64,000 nt of DNA from Paenibacillus sp. JDR-2 (GTDB lineage: Bacteria > Bacillota > Bacilli > Paenibacillales > Paenibacillaceae). A program made the translations under genes and the position numbers. Shown here piece by piece: positions 1-8,838 of this stretch. Position 1 is the stretch's first letter, and each line of letters opens with the position of its first letter. The stretch is taken from contig NC_012914.1 in NCBI RefSeq assembly GCF_000023585.1, positions 4,967,501 to 5,031,500 on the forward strand. The letters are read 5' to 3'. The notes under the pieces were generated by a model that ran no database searches, was not told where the DNA came from, and worked only from the letters and a program-made list of their open reading frames with translations.

Positions 1-291
1 GTCCACCAGCTCATCCGCATTTTTCAGCAAAGCCGGATTGCCGCCCGACAAGGTCACATGGGAGAAGGTATTCCCCCCAAGCTCCCGAAGCTCGCCTACA
101 ATCTCGCTTGCTGTCAGCATGCGGGTATCGTCTTTCCCCGTTCCGTCCCAGGTAAATGCGGAATCGCACCACGAGCAGGAGTAATCACAGCCTGCCGTAC
201 GGACGAACATCGTCTTTTGCCCGATAACCATTCCTTCGCCCTGCACGGTTGGCCCGAATATTTCCATGACCGGAATTCGTTTATCAGCCAT
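1..291 (-). CDS. queE: 7-carboxy-7-deazaguanine synthase QueE (partial, C-terminus off the window)
   Basis: Radical SAM enzyme that converts 6-carboxytetrahydropterin to 7-carboxy-7-deazaguanine in queuosine and 7-deazapurine synthesis. Only the first 97 codons lie in the window; the gene runs off the left edge. The start ATG at 291 gives [20 protein letters not shown], with the family's N-terminal GEG motif. Cysteines 35, 39 and 42 form the C-x3-C-x2-C cluster-binding motif. The variant motif with three residues between the first two cysteines is normal for QueE. The gene overlaps queD by 8 bp, so it is the third gene of a queC-queD-queE operon. Confidence 0.93.
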   Translation of the reverse strand, partial: MADKRIPVMEIFGPTVQGEGMVIGQKTMFVRTAGCDYSCSWCDSAFTWDGTGKDDTRMLTASEIVGELRELGGNTFSHVTLSGGNPALLKNADELVD

Positions 292-727
292 GGCTTAGAG
301 CCTTCTTCGGACGGAAAATGCAGTAGCTTGTTGGCGTCTCTCTCAAGAAGACCTGTACACAGGTCGCCTTATTCGGCGTTTCGTCGAGAAAAGCTTGGAC
401 AATCTCGTAAATCGTTCGGGCGACAACCTCAGTGGTTGGAAAACGGTTCGGGTCGTTATTATCAAATACGTCTGTATGATCGTTCAAATACGTATGGTCA
501 AAGCGGTTGTGAATAAGCTTTTTCACCGCTGCGAAATTCACCAGGAATCCGGACGCATCCAGCTCATCGCCGGCAATCGTCACGTTTGCAAAATACGTAT
601 GCCCGTGCACGCGCGAGCAATGGCCCGCTTCCTCGGAAGGAATGGAATGCGCTGCGGCAAACTGCATGTCTTTGTTTAATTCATATTGAAAGGAATGCTG
701 GACGCTTGGATAAATTTGCTGAATCAT
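284..727 (-). CDS. queD: 6-carboxytetrahydropterin synthase QueD
   Basis: Converts dihydroneopterin triphosphate to 6-carboxytetrahydropterin, the first committed queuosine step. The 147-residue protein begins [14 protein letters not shown] longer reading frame exists upstream, but the ATG at 727 overlaps the queC stop as ATGA, typical of translational coupling. Zinc-ligand histidines are visible in [10 protein letters not shown] and in CSRVHGHTY, the latter also carrying the family's catalytic cysteine. Size fits bacterial QueD with a slightly extended N-terminus. The 3' end overlaps queE. Confidence 0.95.
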   Translation of the reverse strand: MIQQIYPSVQHSFQYELNKDMQFAAAHSIPSEEAGHCSRVHGHTYFANVTIAGDELDASGFLVNFAAVKKLIHNRFDHTYLNDHTDVFDNNDPNRFPTTEVVARTIYEIVQAFLDETPNKATCVQVFLRETPTSYCIFRPKKALSHG

Positions 728-1389
728 TCCGCTTTGCCCCCTTCTTTGGTGGCCAAGTAACGGTTCAGCCCCTGGCTCCGCAGCTTGCAGGCCGGGCATT
801 CTCCGCATCCATCCGCAATTACGCCGTTATAGCAGGTTAAAGTCTTGGTCCGCACATATTCAAAAGCGCCAAGCTGGTCAGCCAGGCCCCATGTCTCGGC
901 TTTATCCAGCCACATAAGAGGCGTCTCGATAACAAACGGATAGTCCATCGATAGATTAAGCGTTACATTAAGCGATTTGATAAAAATATCCCGGCAATCC
1001 GGATAACCGCTGAAATCCGTCTCGCATACGCCGGTTACGATAGCTCTTGCTCCGATCTGCTTCGCGAGCACCGCCGCAAAGGACAGGAACAATAAATTTC
1101 GGCCGTCTACAAACGTAGTCGGTAAGCCGCCTTCCTGCTGCTCGATCTCGATATCGGGCCGCGTCAGTGCGTTAGGTGCCAACTGATTGAGAAGCGACAT
1201 GTCAAGCACATGATGCCTTACCCCAAGCTCTTCGGCAATCTGCGCGGCGCATTCCAGTTCGAGCGCATGACGCTGCCCGTAATTGAAGGTGACCGCTTCC
1301 ACCTCTTCGTAGCGTTCCAGCGCCCAGAACAGACAAGTTGTGCTGTCTTGCCCGCCGCTGAATACAACTACCGCTTTTCCTTTTTTCAT
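724..1389 (-). CDS. queC: 7-cyano-7-deazaguanine synthase QueC
   Basis: ATP-dependent enzyme that converts 7-carboxy-7-deazaguanine to preQ0. The 221-residue protein begins [18 protein letters not shown], the PP-loop ATP-pyrophosphatase motif. The C-terminus carries the zinc-binding cluster [13 protein letters not shown]. The start at 1389 is chosen because a strong Shine-Dalgarno (GGAGGAGAAGG) lies just upstream; the upstream in-frame extension covers the riboswitch and is not protein. It is the first gene of the queCDE operon and is controlled by the preQ1-I riboswitch and terminator in its leader. Confidence 0.95.
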   Translation of the reverse strand: MKKGKAVVVFSGGQDSTTCLFWALERYEEVEAVTFNYGQRHALELECAAQIAEELGVRHHVLDMSLLNQLAPNALTRPDIEIEQQEGGLPTTFVDGRNLLFLSFAAVLAKQIGARAIVTGVCETDFSGYPDCRDIFIKSLNVTLNLSMDYPFVIETPLMWLDKAETWGLADQLGAFEYVRTKTLTCYNGVIADGCGECPACKLRSQGLNRYLATKEGGKAE

Positions 1390-1454
1390 CTTCCTTCTCC
1401 TCCCATAATGAGGGAGAGACCCTTCGAACAAAACCCTGTACACATGTCTCAAAA

Positions 1455-1482
1455 CGAAAAAAATGGAATCAGAATAGATTCC
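1455..1482 (-). terminator. Riboswitch-controlled intrinsic terminator upstream of queC
   Basis: Read on the minus strand, GGAATC and GATTCC form a 6-bp stem around a short loop, followed by a run of seven T. It lies just after the preQ1-I aptamer and before queC, where the expression platform is expected. Ligand binding would be expected to favour this terminator. Confidence 0.75.
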
Positions 1483-1487
1483 AGTTC

Positions 1488-1520
1488 TTAGTTTTTTATA
1501 GAGGGAGTTCGCGAACCTCT
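1488..1520 (-). promoter_or_regulatory. preQ1-I riboswitch aptamer
   Basis: The minus strand reads AGAGGTTCGCGAACTCCCTC followed by TATAAAAAACTAA. This matches the class I preQ1 aptamer, with P1 arms AGAGG/CCTCT and the A-rich tail AAAAAACTAA that forms the H-type pseudoknot. The apical part is a self-complementary GTTCGCGAAC. It sits about 100 bases upstream of queC, the usual location in Bacillales. A small hairpin (1522-1539) precedes it, and a -10-like TATAGT (1563-1568) lies further upstream. Confidence 0.92.
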
Positions 1521-1599
1521 CCTGAAGCATCCGCTTCAGCATTTATTCGAATGTACCTACGTACTATACCATATCTCTAGTTATCCGGCTATATGCCAA

Positions 1600-2277
1600 T
1601 TAATCGAAATCCTTGTGATACCATTCGTCTTCCGGAAGCCCTAGATCTTCTCCTGAGAACCGCTGTTCGCGGAACGGATCGGCATAATTGTGGAAGCCGT
1701 TTCTCTCCCAGAAGCCCGGGCGGTCTTCCTTCATAAATTCAATTCCTCTGATCCACTTGGCGCTCTTCCAGAAATACAAATGCGGGACAAGCAGCCGCAG
1801 CGGCCAGCCATGCTTGGCAGTAAGCTGTTCACCATCGAAGCTGTGCGCCAGCAGGATGTTCTCATGCAGCAGATCCTCGAGCGGAAGATTCGTCTCGTAA
1901 TCTTGATCGGCATGAATCATCACATACTTAGCTTCCGGGCTCACATTAACCAGCTTCATCAGATCAGAGAATCGAATGCCTTCCCATTCGGTATCAAGCT
2001 TCGACCATCGGGTAACGCAATGAATATCGTTCATTTGTTTGATTTGAGGAAGAGCCATAATTTGCTCGTATGTAAAAACTTTTTCCTCTTCCACTTCGCC
2101 AAATACACGCAAAGTCCATGTGGACATATCGTACTCCGGCACTTCCCCTTCGTGAAGAATCGGGAAACGGTCCGTAGTTGTCTGTCCGGGCGGAACTCGA
2201 TGCGCCAGCTCAGGAGCGACATTCGCCTTGAGGGCAGGAGCTTTCTTCAAACGTTCAGCTTTCTTGCTTGTGTTCAT
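1600..2277 (-). CDS. Sulfite oxidase-family molybdopterin oxidoreductase (YuiH-like)
   Basis: The 225-residue protein has the single oxidoreductase molybdopterin-binding domain of the sulfite oxidase/YedY superfamily. The conserved NDIHCVTRWSKLDTEWEG holds the cysteine expected to ligate molybdenum. Other family-typical segments are LAHSFDGEQLTAKHGWPLRL and the C-terminal FWERNGFHNYADPF. No signal peptide or twin-arginine motif is visible, so a cytoplasmic location is likely. The substrate is unknown. The start at 2277 is used because AGGAGG lies 11 bases upstream; the longer frame needs a TTG without a ribosome site. It stands alone between the que operon and a divergent gene. Confidence 0.85.
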   Translation of the reverse strand: MNTSKKAERLKKAPALKANVAPELAHRVPPGQTTTDRFPILHEGEVPEYDMSTWTLRVFGEVEEEKVFTYEQIMALPQIKQMNDIHCVTRWSKLDTEWEGIRFSDLMKLVNVSPEAKYVMIHADQDYETNLPLEDLLHENILLAHSFDGEQLTAKHGWPLRLLVPHLYFWKSAKWIRGIEFMKEDRPGFWERNGFHNYADPFREQRFSGEDLGLPEDEWYHKDFD

Positions 2278-2418
2278 GTTGTTCCAAGCCTCCTGAAAAG
2301 AATGATCACACAAACAGCTAGGATTAGATTGTTCGTGATGATTCTTGCTTCGTAAGCATAAGCTTATCTACTTCCATTCTACTATAGCATGTATAACAAG
2401 ACTTGCGCCTTTCGGCTA

Positions 2419-2447
2419 TTGACACCAATTTGTAACAATGATAATAT
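2419..2447 (+). promoter_or_regulatory. Sigma-A promoter for the secreted protein at 2522
   Basis: A perfect -35 TTGACA (2419-2424) is followed by a 17-base spacer and -10 TAATAT (2442-2447). It is about 75 bases upstream of the start codon, which has its own GGAGG site. Confidence 0.85.
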
Positions 2448-2521
2448 TTCCATACAATTCCGAGTGGATTAATCGTATTAGTCAATCTTTTTATATCTTT
2501 TTATATCATTGGAGGTTTTGA

Positions 2522-3892
2522 ATGATGAATTCACGTAACAAATGGCTCCTTTCCGGATCGCTGGCTTTATCCCTAGTTTTCTCTGCCGCTTTGCCACTGT
2601 CCGCAGCTGCAGTAGTGCCAACTTCCGCAGTCTTGCAAGCTTCTTCCTCATCTATAACAGAATATGAGCAGTTCTTGCAAGAGAAATACGGCATCACTTT
2701 CCAGCAAGGGACGGTTACCAAGGGCCAATTCCTTCAGCAGGTAGCCAAGGTTCTTCATCTCGGGTCCGCCGAGACCCAACCGGTCTTTAACGATCTTGGA
2801 GCCGATAGTCCTTATTATTCGTCCGCTGCGGCATTATATGAGCAGGGTATCATCACTTCATTAAAAATAGAGGCCGACAAGCCGCTTCAAGCAACTAGCG
2901 CGCTTTATATCGCCGTAAAAGCAGCCGGCCTGGCTGAGCTCGCCCATTCTTACCCGCAAAGCAAAACAACCGATGCGCTGAAGCAAATCGGCTACTCGCC
3001 TGCTGGATTAAGCCTGTCCGCCGCACAAGAACTTGCGGCTGCCGTACATAGCGGACTGCTCCCTTCTTCCTTCTATAAAGAAGTAAAAGGAAAAGCCGCT
3101 TCGGCTGATCTGGCGGAAGCCCTTCTCGTACAGATTCTTTCCATTAAAGGAGAGTATAAGCATTATATCGGTTATACTTCCGATGCCGATATCTACGGAA
3201 AGCTTGCGGATGCCTACAACACCTCCGATATCATTCAGTCGCCTGAGCTTCAAACGGTAGTTGACACGGCCCTGAAGCAAAATCTCGTTACCGGCTACAA
3301 CCTGAAGGACAACCGTTTTGACGCCAACTTCGTCGATTCGTTGTCTCTGACATACGGTCACGATAACCTGAAGCATGCGGTTCAGCTGATCGGCTTGCTC
3401 CGCAGCGAAGGAATCAAAGCCAAAGTGCAGTTCGAGCCTAAAACTTCCGCATTCATTTATTTGAAGGAGTGGGGCGAGCCTGTTCAAACGGAAAATTATA
3501 AGGTCGTCCAAATCGAAAACGGCAATTATATCGCTTATGCCAAAGAATACGATCTGAAATTCGAATTCGCGAATGCCGCGGACAAAGCCCGCTTCCAACC
3601 GGTTATTCTGCAATACGCGAAGAAAAACAGCGAGAACCAGACCGGCCTTATCGCCAGCTCCTGGTGGCAGCCGCTTTATTATTCCGCGACCAAGCTGGAT
3701 GATTATATCCAAATCACAAACAACAAAATTACTGGCGCCGGCCACTATTACGCGCAATCCTTCTCGTTAAACGAGCCTTCCGCCGCTATTGCCGAAGGAT
3801 TCAAAAAGCTTGGCACCGGACTCGACATCCAATCCTATCCGATCTGGGTCGATAAACCATTCTTCAACTACTTAAATGGCGAATCCGTGTAA
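2522..3892 (+). CDS. Secreted protein of unknown function with degenerate SLH-like region
   Basis: A 456-residue exported protein. Residues 1 to about 30 form a signal peptide (MMNSRNKWLLSGSLALSLVF, then alanine-rich LSAAA). Residues about 50-160 contain two copies that resemble weakened S-layer homology repeats, for example FNDLGADSPYYSSAAALYEQ. The remaining two thirds match no family I recognise; they are acidic and aromatic with several KY and YY stretches. Start ATG at 2522 follows GGAGGTTTTGA. The gene is monocistronic, between a strong promoter and a terminator shared with the convergent SLH-cohesin gene. A wall-associated role is an inference from the SLH-like segment only. Confidence 0.75.
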   Translation: MMNSRNKWLLSGSLALSLVFSAALPLSAAAVVPTSAVLQASSSSITEYEQFLQEKYGITFQQGTVTKGQFLQQVAKVLHLGSAETQPVFNDLGADSPYYSSAAALYEQGIITSLKIEADKPLQATSALYIAVKAAGLAELAHSYPQSKTTDALKQIGYSPAGLSLSAAQELAAAVHSGLLPSSFYKEVKGKAASADLAEALLVQILSIKGEYKHYIGYTSDADIYGKLADAYNTSDIIQSPELQTVVDTALKQNLVTGYNLKDNRFDANFVDSLSLTYGHDNLKHAVQLIGLLRSEGIKAKVQFEPKTSAFIYLKEWGEPVQTENYKVVQIENGNYIAYAKEYDLKFEFANAADKARFQPVILQYAKKNSENQTGLIASSWWQPLYYSATKLDDYIQITNNKITGAGHYYAQSFSLNEPSAAIAEGFKKLGTGLDIQSYPIWVDKPFFNYLNGESV

Positions 3893-3918
3893 ACGCAGGG
3901 TTCACGCAAAACAGGAAA

Positions 3919-3954
3919 AACGCTTAGCTGCAACAGGCAGCCAAGCGTTTTTTC
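3919..3954. terminator. Bidirectional terminator between convergent genes
   Basis: AACGCTTAGCTGC pairs with GCAGCCAAGCGTT (one mismatch), flanked by A-run and T-run. It can end both the plus-strand secreted-protein gene and the minus-strand SLH-cohesin gene. Confidence 0.85.
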
Positions 3955-3969
3955 AATACCTTTAAAATT

Positions 3970-6255
3970 CTAATGCTTCCAGCTTTCCGTCCCGTCCGCT
4001 TGATGCGTAAAGCTATGCTCGACAGAAGCCTCCGCAATGTCTGCATACGCCCAGTAATCAACCGCCACATCGCGCCATGGCGATTCTTTGTCCGTTGCTG
4101 CGGCCGGTCCTCTGCCCAATACCCTATTCAGAACCGTAACTGCTTCCGCGCGGGTCACTGTCTTCTCCGGTTTGAAGCTGCCGTCCGGATATCCCTGCAG
4201 AAGTCCCGCTCCCTGCGCTTTGCGAATGGAGTTTTCCGCCCAATGTCCGGCAATATCCTTGAAGCCGGATCCCGATATACCTTCAGCGTCGAGCCCCGCT
4301 GCTATTGCTGCGAGCTCCGCCCGGGTAATCGGCTTCTCCGGTCCAAATCTGTTGTTAGGGTAGCCGCTCATTACTTGCATGGCCGACACTTTCGCGATAG
4401 CCGGTGCCGCCCAATGCGACGTCGGCACGTCGGCGTACGTTGCGGCGTCTTCATTAACATCCTTCGTAATTACGCGGGAGAGCATGGCGGCCATTTCCGC
4501 CCGCGTAATCGTCTGCTCCGGACGGAACTTGCCGTCTTGATAGCCGTTCACATAGGCATGATGCTCCTCAAGCTTGGGTTTTGCATAAACAAGGGTGAAT
4601 GTACTGAACTTCGTAACCGTGAACTGGATACCCTGTACCCCGTCCGCGCCGGGATATGGAACAAGCTTCCCTTGCAGCAGTTCTCTGGTTCCGTCTCCGT
4701 GTTCGATATACACGCGCAGGCCCTCCAGCTCATCCTTGCTTAACGGCATTTCCTTCAAAGGCATAATCAACGTAACTTCCCGGTTTTGCAGATTGGTTTC
4801 TATCGTCATCGGACGCCCTATTACCGTCACGCCGTCGCTTGCTATCGCTTGCACGATCGTATCCTTATCCGCCCGAGCTTTTATTTCTTTCTTCTCCTCG
4901 TCTTTCTTAATCGGTACGAACCGGAAGTGCACGTCATCGGCGAAGCCCTCCAATGAACTGCTAGGAACGATGAGCTGAACATTATCCGTTACAATGCCAA
5001 GTCCCAGCTTTGCATCTGCAAGCAGGCCTTTTGCTTCCTTCGGCACCGTAACGTTAACTTCCGATACTTCATCCTTGGCATCCGGAATCATAATATTTGC
5101 CGCACCGAGTTTGTTCGCCGCAATCGCGGCGATCGCCGTTTTCGCCTGAGCGGATGTCAGCACGACTTTATCGCTTTTTGTGCCATCGCTTTTTGTCGTC
5201 CGCTCGATTTCCGCTTTGGCGGCAACCGCATCGGATCCCGAACCTTTGACATCCACCGCGATGATCTCCTTCGGCGGTACCGGGGAGGAAACATGACGGT
5301 AGACGTTCACGTTGCCGGCATGCAGCGATTTGACCATTTCCTCCGCATCGGCATCCGTCAGCGTAAACTGTTCGATGTTCTCGGGATCGGCGACGTTAAC
5401 AGCCTTGTCCCCAAGCTGCGCTTCATTTTTAATTTTGAACGTCACCGTAAACAAATCTTGGCCCGCCAAGATTGGATTGTCACCGCCGGATAGATCAGCC
5501 CAACCCGCTTGCACGATGCCCGCTTCGTTATCGAAATTGCTGGCGAATCCGCTTTGTGGCGGCCCATCCACGCGGTTGACTTCAAGCGCGTCCTTGTCAA
5601 AGCGAAGCGCAACTCCGTACGAGCCGACACCTGTCGTTGCATCGCTCAGCTTAACCGGAACCTGCACAAGCGTCCCCGGTTCTCCAGCTTTTGAGCCAAT
5701 CGTGACCTCTGCCTTCTTCTCATGTTCTAGAACCGTTACCGTGCCCGAAACAAAGCTGTTTATTTCGGTTGGCGATTGGTCGGCGGTAAAAGAACCTCCG
5801 GTTAAAGTCACATTCGTGTCGCCAGCCGCAGCCTCCGGATTAATCTTGAAACGAAGAGTCATTACCTTCTGCCGCTCGGAAATGAAGAGCAAGTCGCCAA
5901 AGGCTGAGGCTTCTACTTGGATACTGCCCGCTACCGAACCGCCGGTGTCGAAGATCTCAGACGAAGCCTCGTCCGTTATTTCGCCATCCAATGCCAGCAC
6001 ATTAGGATCGTAATCCACTTGAAGCGTATACTTCCAGTAACTGTCATCACCCTCTATAACGTCAGGCTGCAAATAAACGGCCATTGATACCGTTTCTCCC
6101 GCATGCCCGGTAGCGCTGATTATTTCCGCTTGAAACGGCGAACCGGCGCCTGCTTTGGCTTGCGGCGCAAGACTTAGAGTCGAATAAAGGGTTAAGCACA
6201 ATACCAGCAGCCAGCGAAGGGAACGCACCCGGGTTGCGTTTTTCAAGTTCGTCAC
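3970..6255 (-). CDS. SLH-anchored surface protein with two cohesin modules
   Basis: A 761-residue exported scaffold. An N-terminal signal peptide (LRWLLVLCLTLYSTLSLAP) is followed by two cohesin-like modules (about residues 40-180 and 185-325; marker segments LQVDYDPNVLALDGE and VALRFDKDALEVNRVDG). A long linker/beta region comes next (about 330-560), and then three S-layer homology repeats (YVNGYQDGKFRPEQTITRAE, SGYPNNRFGPEKPITRAE, QGYPDGSFKPEKTVTRAE). Cohesins bind dockerins, and SLH repeats bind pyruvylated wall polymer. The upstream co-transcribed gene encodes a dockerin, so this is most likely its cell-surface receptor. GTG at 6255 is preferred because GGAGG lies 9 bases upstream; a TTG at 6264 is too close to that site. 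Confidence 0.85.
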   Translation of the reverse strand: MTNLKNATRVRSLRWLLVLCLTLYSTLSLAPQAKAGAGSPFQAEIISATGHAGETVSMAVYLQPDVIEGDDSYWKYTLQVDYDPNVLALDGEITDEASSEIFDTGGSVAGSIQVEASAFGDLLFISERQKVMTLRFKINPEAAAGDTNVTLTGGSFTADQSPTEINSFVSGTVTVLEHEKKAEVTIGSKAGEPGTLVQVPVKLSDATTGVGSYGVALRFDKDALEVNRVDGPPQSGFASNFDNEAGIVQAGWADLSGGDNPILAGQDLFTVTFKIKNEAQLGDKAVNVADPENIEQFTLTDADAEEMVKSLHAGNVNVYRHVSSPVPPKEIIAVDVKGSGSDAVAAKAEIERTTKSDGTKSDKVVLTSAQAKTAIAAIAANKLGAANIMIPDAKDEVSEVNVTVPKEAKGLLADAKLGLGIVTDNVQLIVPSSSLEGFADDVHFRFVPIKKDEEKKEIKARADKDTIVQAIASDGVTVIGRPMTIETNLQNREVTLIMPLKEMPLSKDELEGLRVYIEHGDGTRELLQGKLVPYPGADGVQGIQFTVTKFSTFTLVYAKPKLEEHHAYVNGYQDGKFRPEQTITRAEMAAMLSRVITKDVNEDAATYADVPTSHWAAPAIAKVSAMQVMSGYPNNRFGPEKPITRAELAAIAAGLDAEGISGSGFKDIAGHWAENSIRKAQGAGLLQGYPDGSFKPEKTVTRAEAVTVLNRVLGRGPAAATDKESPWRDVAVDYWAYADIAEASVEHSFTHQADGTESWKH

Positions 6256-6260
6256 CGCAT

Positions 6261-7715
6261 TCAACCTCCAATCCCAAGATACACGTTTAAGATAAGTTGA
6301 GCATCAACCGCATCGACATCATTGTCGTTATCCATGTCCAGCGCGAGCTTCTGTTCGGCGGTCAGGGTGATTTTGCCCTGAATATATTTGTTGGCGAGCA
6401 AAGCATCGGCAGGCGTTACATAACCGTCGCCGTTAGCATCGCCTTTCAGCATCCCCACCGGTCCAACAGCCGGGGAAGCGACCGAATTACCGGATGTCGA
6501 GCCGGCAGCCGCATGAGGCGTTACCTCGAATAGAATGTGCTTATTGTTCTGATCAGCCTTCAATACTAGAGTTTTACCGGACGCGCCTGCTATCGGCGTT
6601 TTGTTAGTCCCAAGCGCATCGTCTGCTGTATACCACTGGAACGTTGTCCCGTCTTCCGCATCCTGATCGTCATCATTATAGAGATAGGTTCCCGTCAGCG
6701 TCTGGTTAAGCTTCAGACTGCCCGAAATCTGTACATGGCTTACCGTTGGCGCCGAATTGTTCAAGACCGCGCCGGCGCTCGTGTAGGACGATGGAGCACC
6801 TGTTGGCGTCCCCGCAGTTGCAGACGGCGTCACCTCAAAGACGATATATTTTCCGGCTTCCGCGCTTGTAAGCGCAAGAGTATTGGCCGTTGCCGATGCG
6901 ATTAGCGTTTTCCCCGTACCCGCGTTGTCTTCCGCCGTATACCACTTGTACGTCGGGGTGCCTTCCGGATCATTTTCCTCATCGGCGTAAGCGTAGCTGC
7001 CCGTAAGCGTACCGCCTTGCTTCAACGTGCCGTCAAATGAAACATCGGTTGCCGTTGGCGCCGCATTCGCTTGTACCGCAACCGCGCTAGTATAGGACGA
7101 TGGCGCGCCCGTTGGCGTACCGGAAGTTGCAGCCGGCGTCACCTCGAACACGATATATTTTCCCACTTCGGCGTTTGTAAGCGTGAGAGTATCGGTCGTT
7201 GCCGATGCGATTAGCGTTTTGCCCGTACCCGCGTTGTCTTCCGCCGCATACCATTTATACGTTGGCGTCCCTTCCGGATCGTTCTCAGCGTCAACGTATG
7301 CATAGGTGCCCGTAAGGGTATTCCCTTGCTTCAGATTGCCGGTGAACGTAACGTTCGTTGCCGTTGGCGCCGTATTGGACGGACCCATCAAAGCGACGCG
7401 TATCTGATTGGCGGTTCCGTTCGTTTCCTGCCAGATTACATAGAGACTATTGTTATAGACGGTCGGGAACCCGTACTGCGCGCCGGCAGAGGCGCTTTTA
7501 TTAATACCCGACGTACCATTGCCGTCAACGAAGGACCATGCAGAACCGTCGTACTTTTTTACGCGAATTTTAAAATTCGGCGTGCCTTCATACCAGACCG
7601 CGTACAAATTGCCGTCAAATACGGTAAGCCGCGGAATGTAGGCCGAATTCGAAGTATTGTAGTTAATCCCCGTCGGGCCGTCCCCATCTACAAAACTCCA
7701 GGCAGTCCCGTTGTT
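6261..7715 (-). pseudogene. Dockerin-bearing seven-repeat propeller protein, C-terminal part (after frameshift)
   Basis: Continuation in another frame of the gene that starts at 8625. It carries propeller repeats 6 and 7 (WSFVDGDGPTGINYN..., WSFVDGNGTSGINKS...), then three Ig-like repeats of about 103 residues, and a C-terminal type I dockerin. The dockerin has two calcium loops: GDANGDGYVTPAD, and DMDNDNDVDAVD with acidic residues at positions 1, 3, 5 and 12. The break is a single extra base near 7714-7722. Removing it restores the repeat consensus RVKKYNGTAW or RVKNNNGTAW across the junction. It ends immediately before the SLH-cohesin gene, which has cohesins that could receive this dockerin. 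A sequencing error is more likely than real decay, because both sides are intact. Confidence 0.8.
6760..7378 (-). repeat. Tandem 309-bp coding repeat (Ig-like modules)
   Basis: Two near-identical coding units with a period of 309 bases (103 codons). For example, GTTGCCGATGCGATTAGCG occurs at 6889 and again at 7198 on the plus strand. A third, more diverged unit follows toward 6480. The high DNA identity suggests recent duplication or gene conversion inside the dockerin gene. Confidence 0.8.
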
Positions 7716-8625
7716 ATTTTTTGACCCGGATTTGATTCTGGCCGGAGCTTGTCTCTGACCAAGATGCGTATAATTCATTGTTGTATACGACAAGCGAGGC
7801 ATTTTGCGCCCACCTGGTTGCATCCTTGTTCAAACCGTTGGCACCGCCGCCGTCAACAAAGGTCCACGAGGTGCCGTCATACGCTTTGACCCTCGTCTGA
7901 ATGGACGATGTCCCCTCGCTCCAGATTACATAGAGCTTATTATTGTAGACGGCAGGGTACAGCAATTGCGCTGCAAGCGCGGAATCCTTGTTCATTCCAG
8001 CCGAAGCCGTTCCTCCATCCACGGAGATCCAAGCGGAACCATTATACTTTTTTACGCGTGCCTGATTGATCCCGGATCCCAGCGCCTCATCCCACATCGC
8101 ATACAGGTTGCCGTTATAGCTGATCAATCTAGGGTTGCGGGCATTGTTGCTGTTGTTCAAGTTAATGCCGTTGCTTGCGTCATTGCCGTCTGCCGATACC
8201 CAGGAAGTGCCGTTGAACTTCTTGACCCGGACCTGCCAGTAAGTCGTTCCTGTCTCTTGCCATGCCGCGTACAGCTCGTTGTTATGTACCTCAAGCACGG
8301 GATTTTGCGCGTTTTTAGCAGCGTTCTGGTTCAAACTCGCGTTATTGTCTGCCGTTGTCCATTCTCCGTTTTCATATTTTTTCGCATGAATTTGCGTTAC
8401 GCTGCCATTGGATTCTGACCAAACCGCATATAATACGCCGTTGAGCTCCGCCATTCTTGGCGTTGACGCAGCATTAGCAGGATTGTAGTTCAATCCGTTT
8501 GTTCCATTGCCGTCAACAAAGCTCCACGAATCCGCATACACGGTAGCGCTGCTTAGCGTAAGACAACCAATAACAAGCGCAAGCGCAACCGTCATGCCGG
8601 TCATTTTTCTAATTAAAGCTCTCAA
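7714..8625 (-). pseudogene. Dockerin-bearing seven-repeat propeller protein, N-terminal part (before frameshift)
   Basis: The reading frame encodes a signal peptide (MTGMTVALALVIGCLTLSSA) and five tandem repeats of 55-58 residues. Each repeat has the pattern W-x-F/S-V/A-D-G ... NNxLYAxWSE ... QxRVKKYNG. It then stops at TAA (7714-7716). Two more repeats continue in the next frame, so the intact protein has seven units, as expected for a seven-bladed beta-propeller. The start is probably TTG at 8625: GGAGG lies 7 bases upstream, and the ATG at 8640 has no well-spaced site. The intact product would be about 790 residues. The ligand of the propeller is unknown. Confidence 0.8.
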
Positions 8626-8700
8626 TTCGATTCCTCCCATGATGTCGTTTTGATTAACTCCTGCCTGCCCCAACTATCAAACAGTCCAAAAGACCTATCT

Positions 8701-8729
8701 ATTAAATAGGTATATTTACCTATTATCAA
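8701..8729 (-). promoter_or_regulatory. Sigma-A promoter with palindromic operator in its spacer
   Basis: On the minus strand, TTGATA (8724-8729), a 17-base spacer and TTTAAT (8701-8706) form a promoter for the dockerin/cohesin operon. A perfect inverted repeat of 8-bp arms, AATAGGTA and TACCTATT separated by 4 bases (8705-8724), fills the spacer and overlaps the -10. This is a classic repressor position. The MarR gene just upstream is a candidate regulator, by proximity only. Confidence 0.7.
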
Positions 8730-8783
8730 TAAGTTCTCTGGTTGTAACGGATAATCCTGCAAAATTCGACAATAAAATAAAAA

Positions 8784-8820
8784 TAAAAAAAGACTATCCC
8801 ATTATCATTAAGATAATGGG
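8784..8820 (-). terminator. Intrinsic terminator of the MarR gene
   Basis: Perfect 9-bp stem CCCATTATC/GATAATGGG (8798-8806 and 8812-8820), followed on the minus strand by a short spacer and a run of T. Confidence 0.88.
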
Positions 8821-8838
8821 ACAGCCTCCTTACAGGTG

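Noticed and set aside
3008-3757. A 249-codon minus-strand frame opposite the secreted protein
   Set aside because: The plus strand has a promoter, ribosome site and signal peptide; the antisense frame has none.
5312-6013. A 233-codon plus-strand frame opposite the cohesin region
   Set aside because: Low-complexity Ser/Pro composition typical of antisense of beta-rich proteins, and no start signals.
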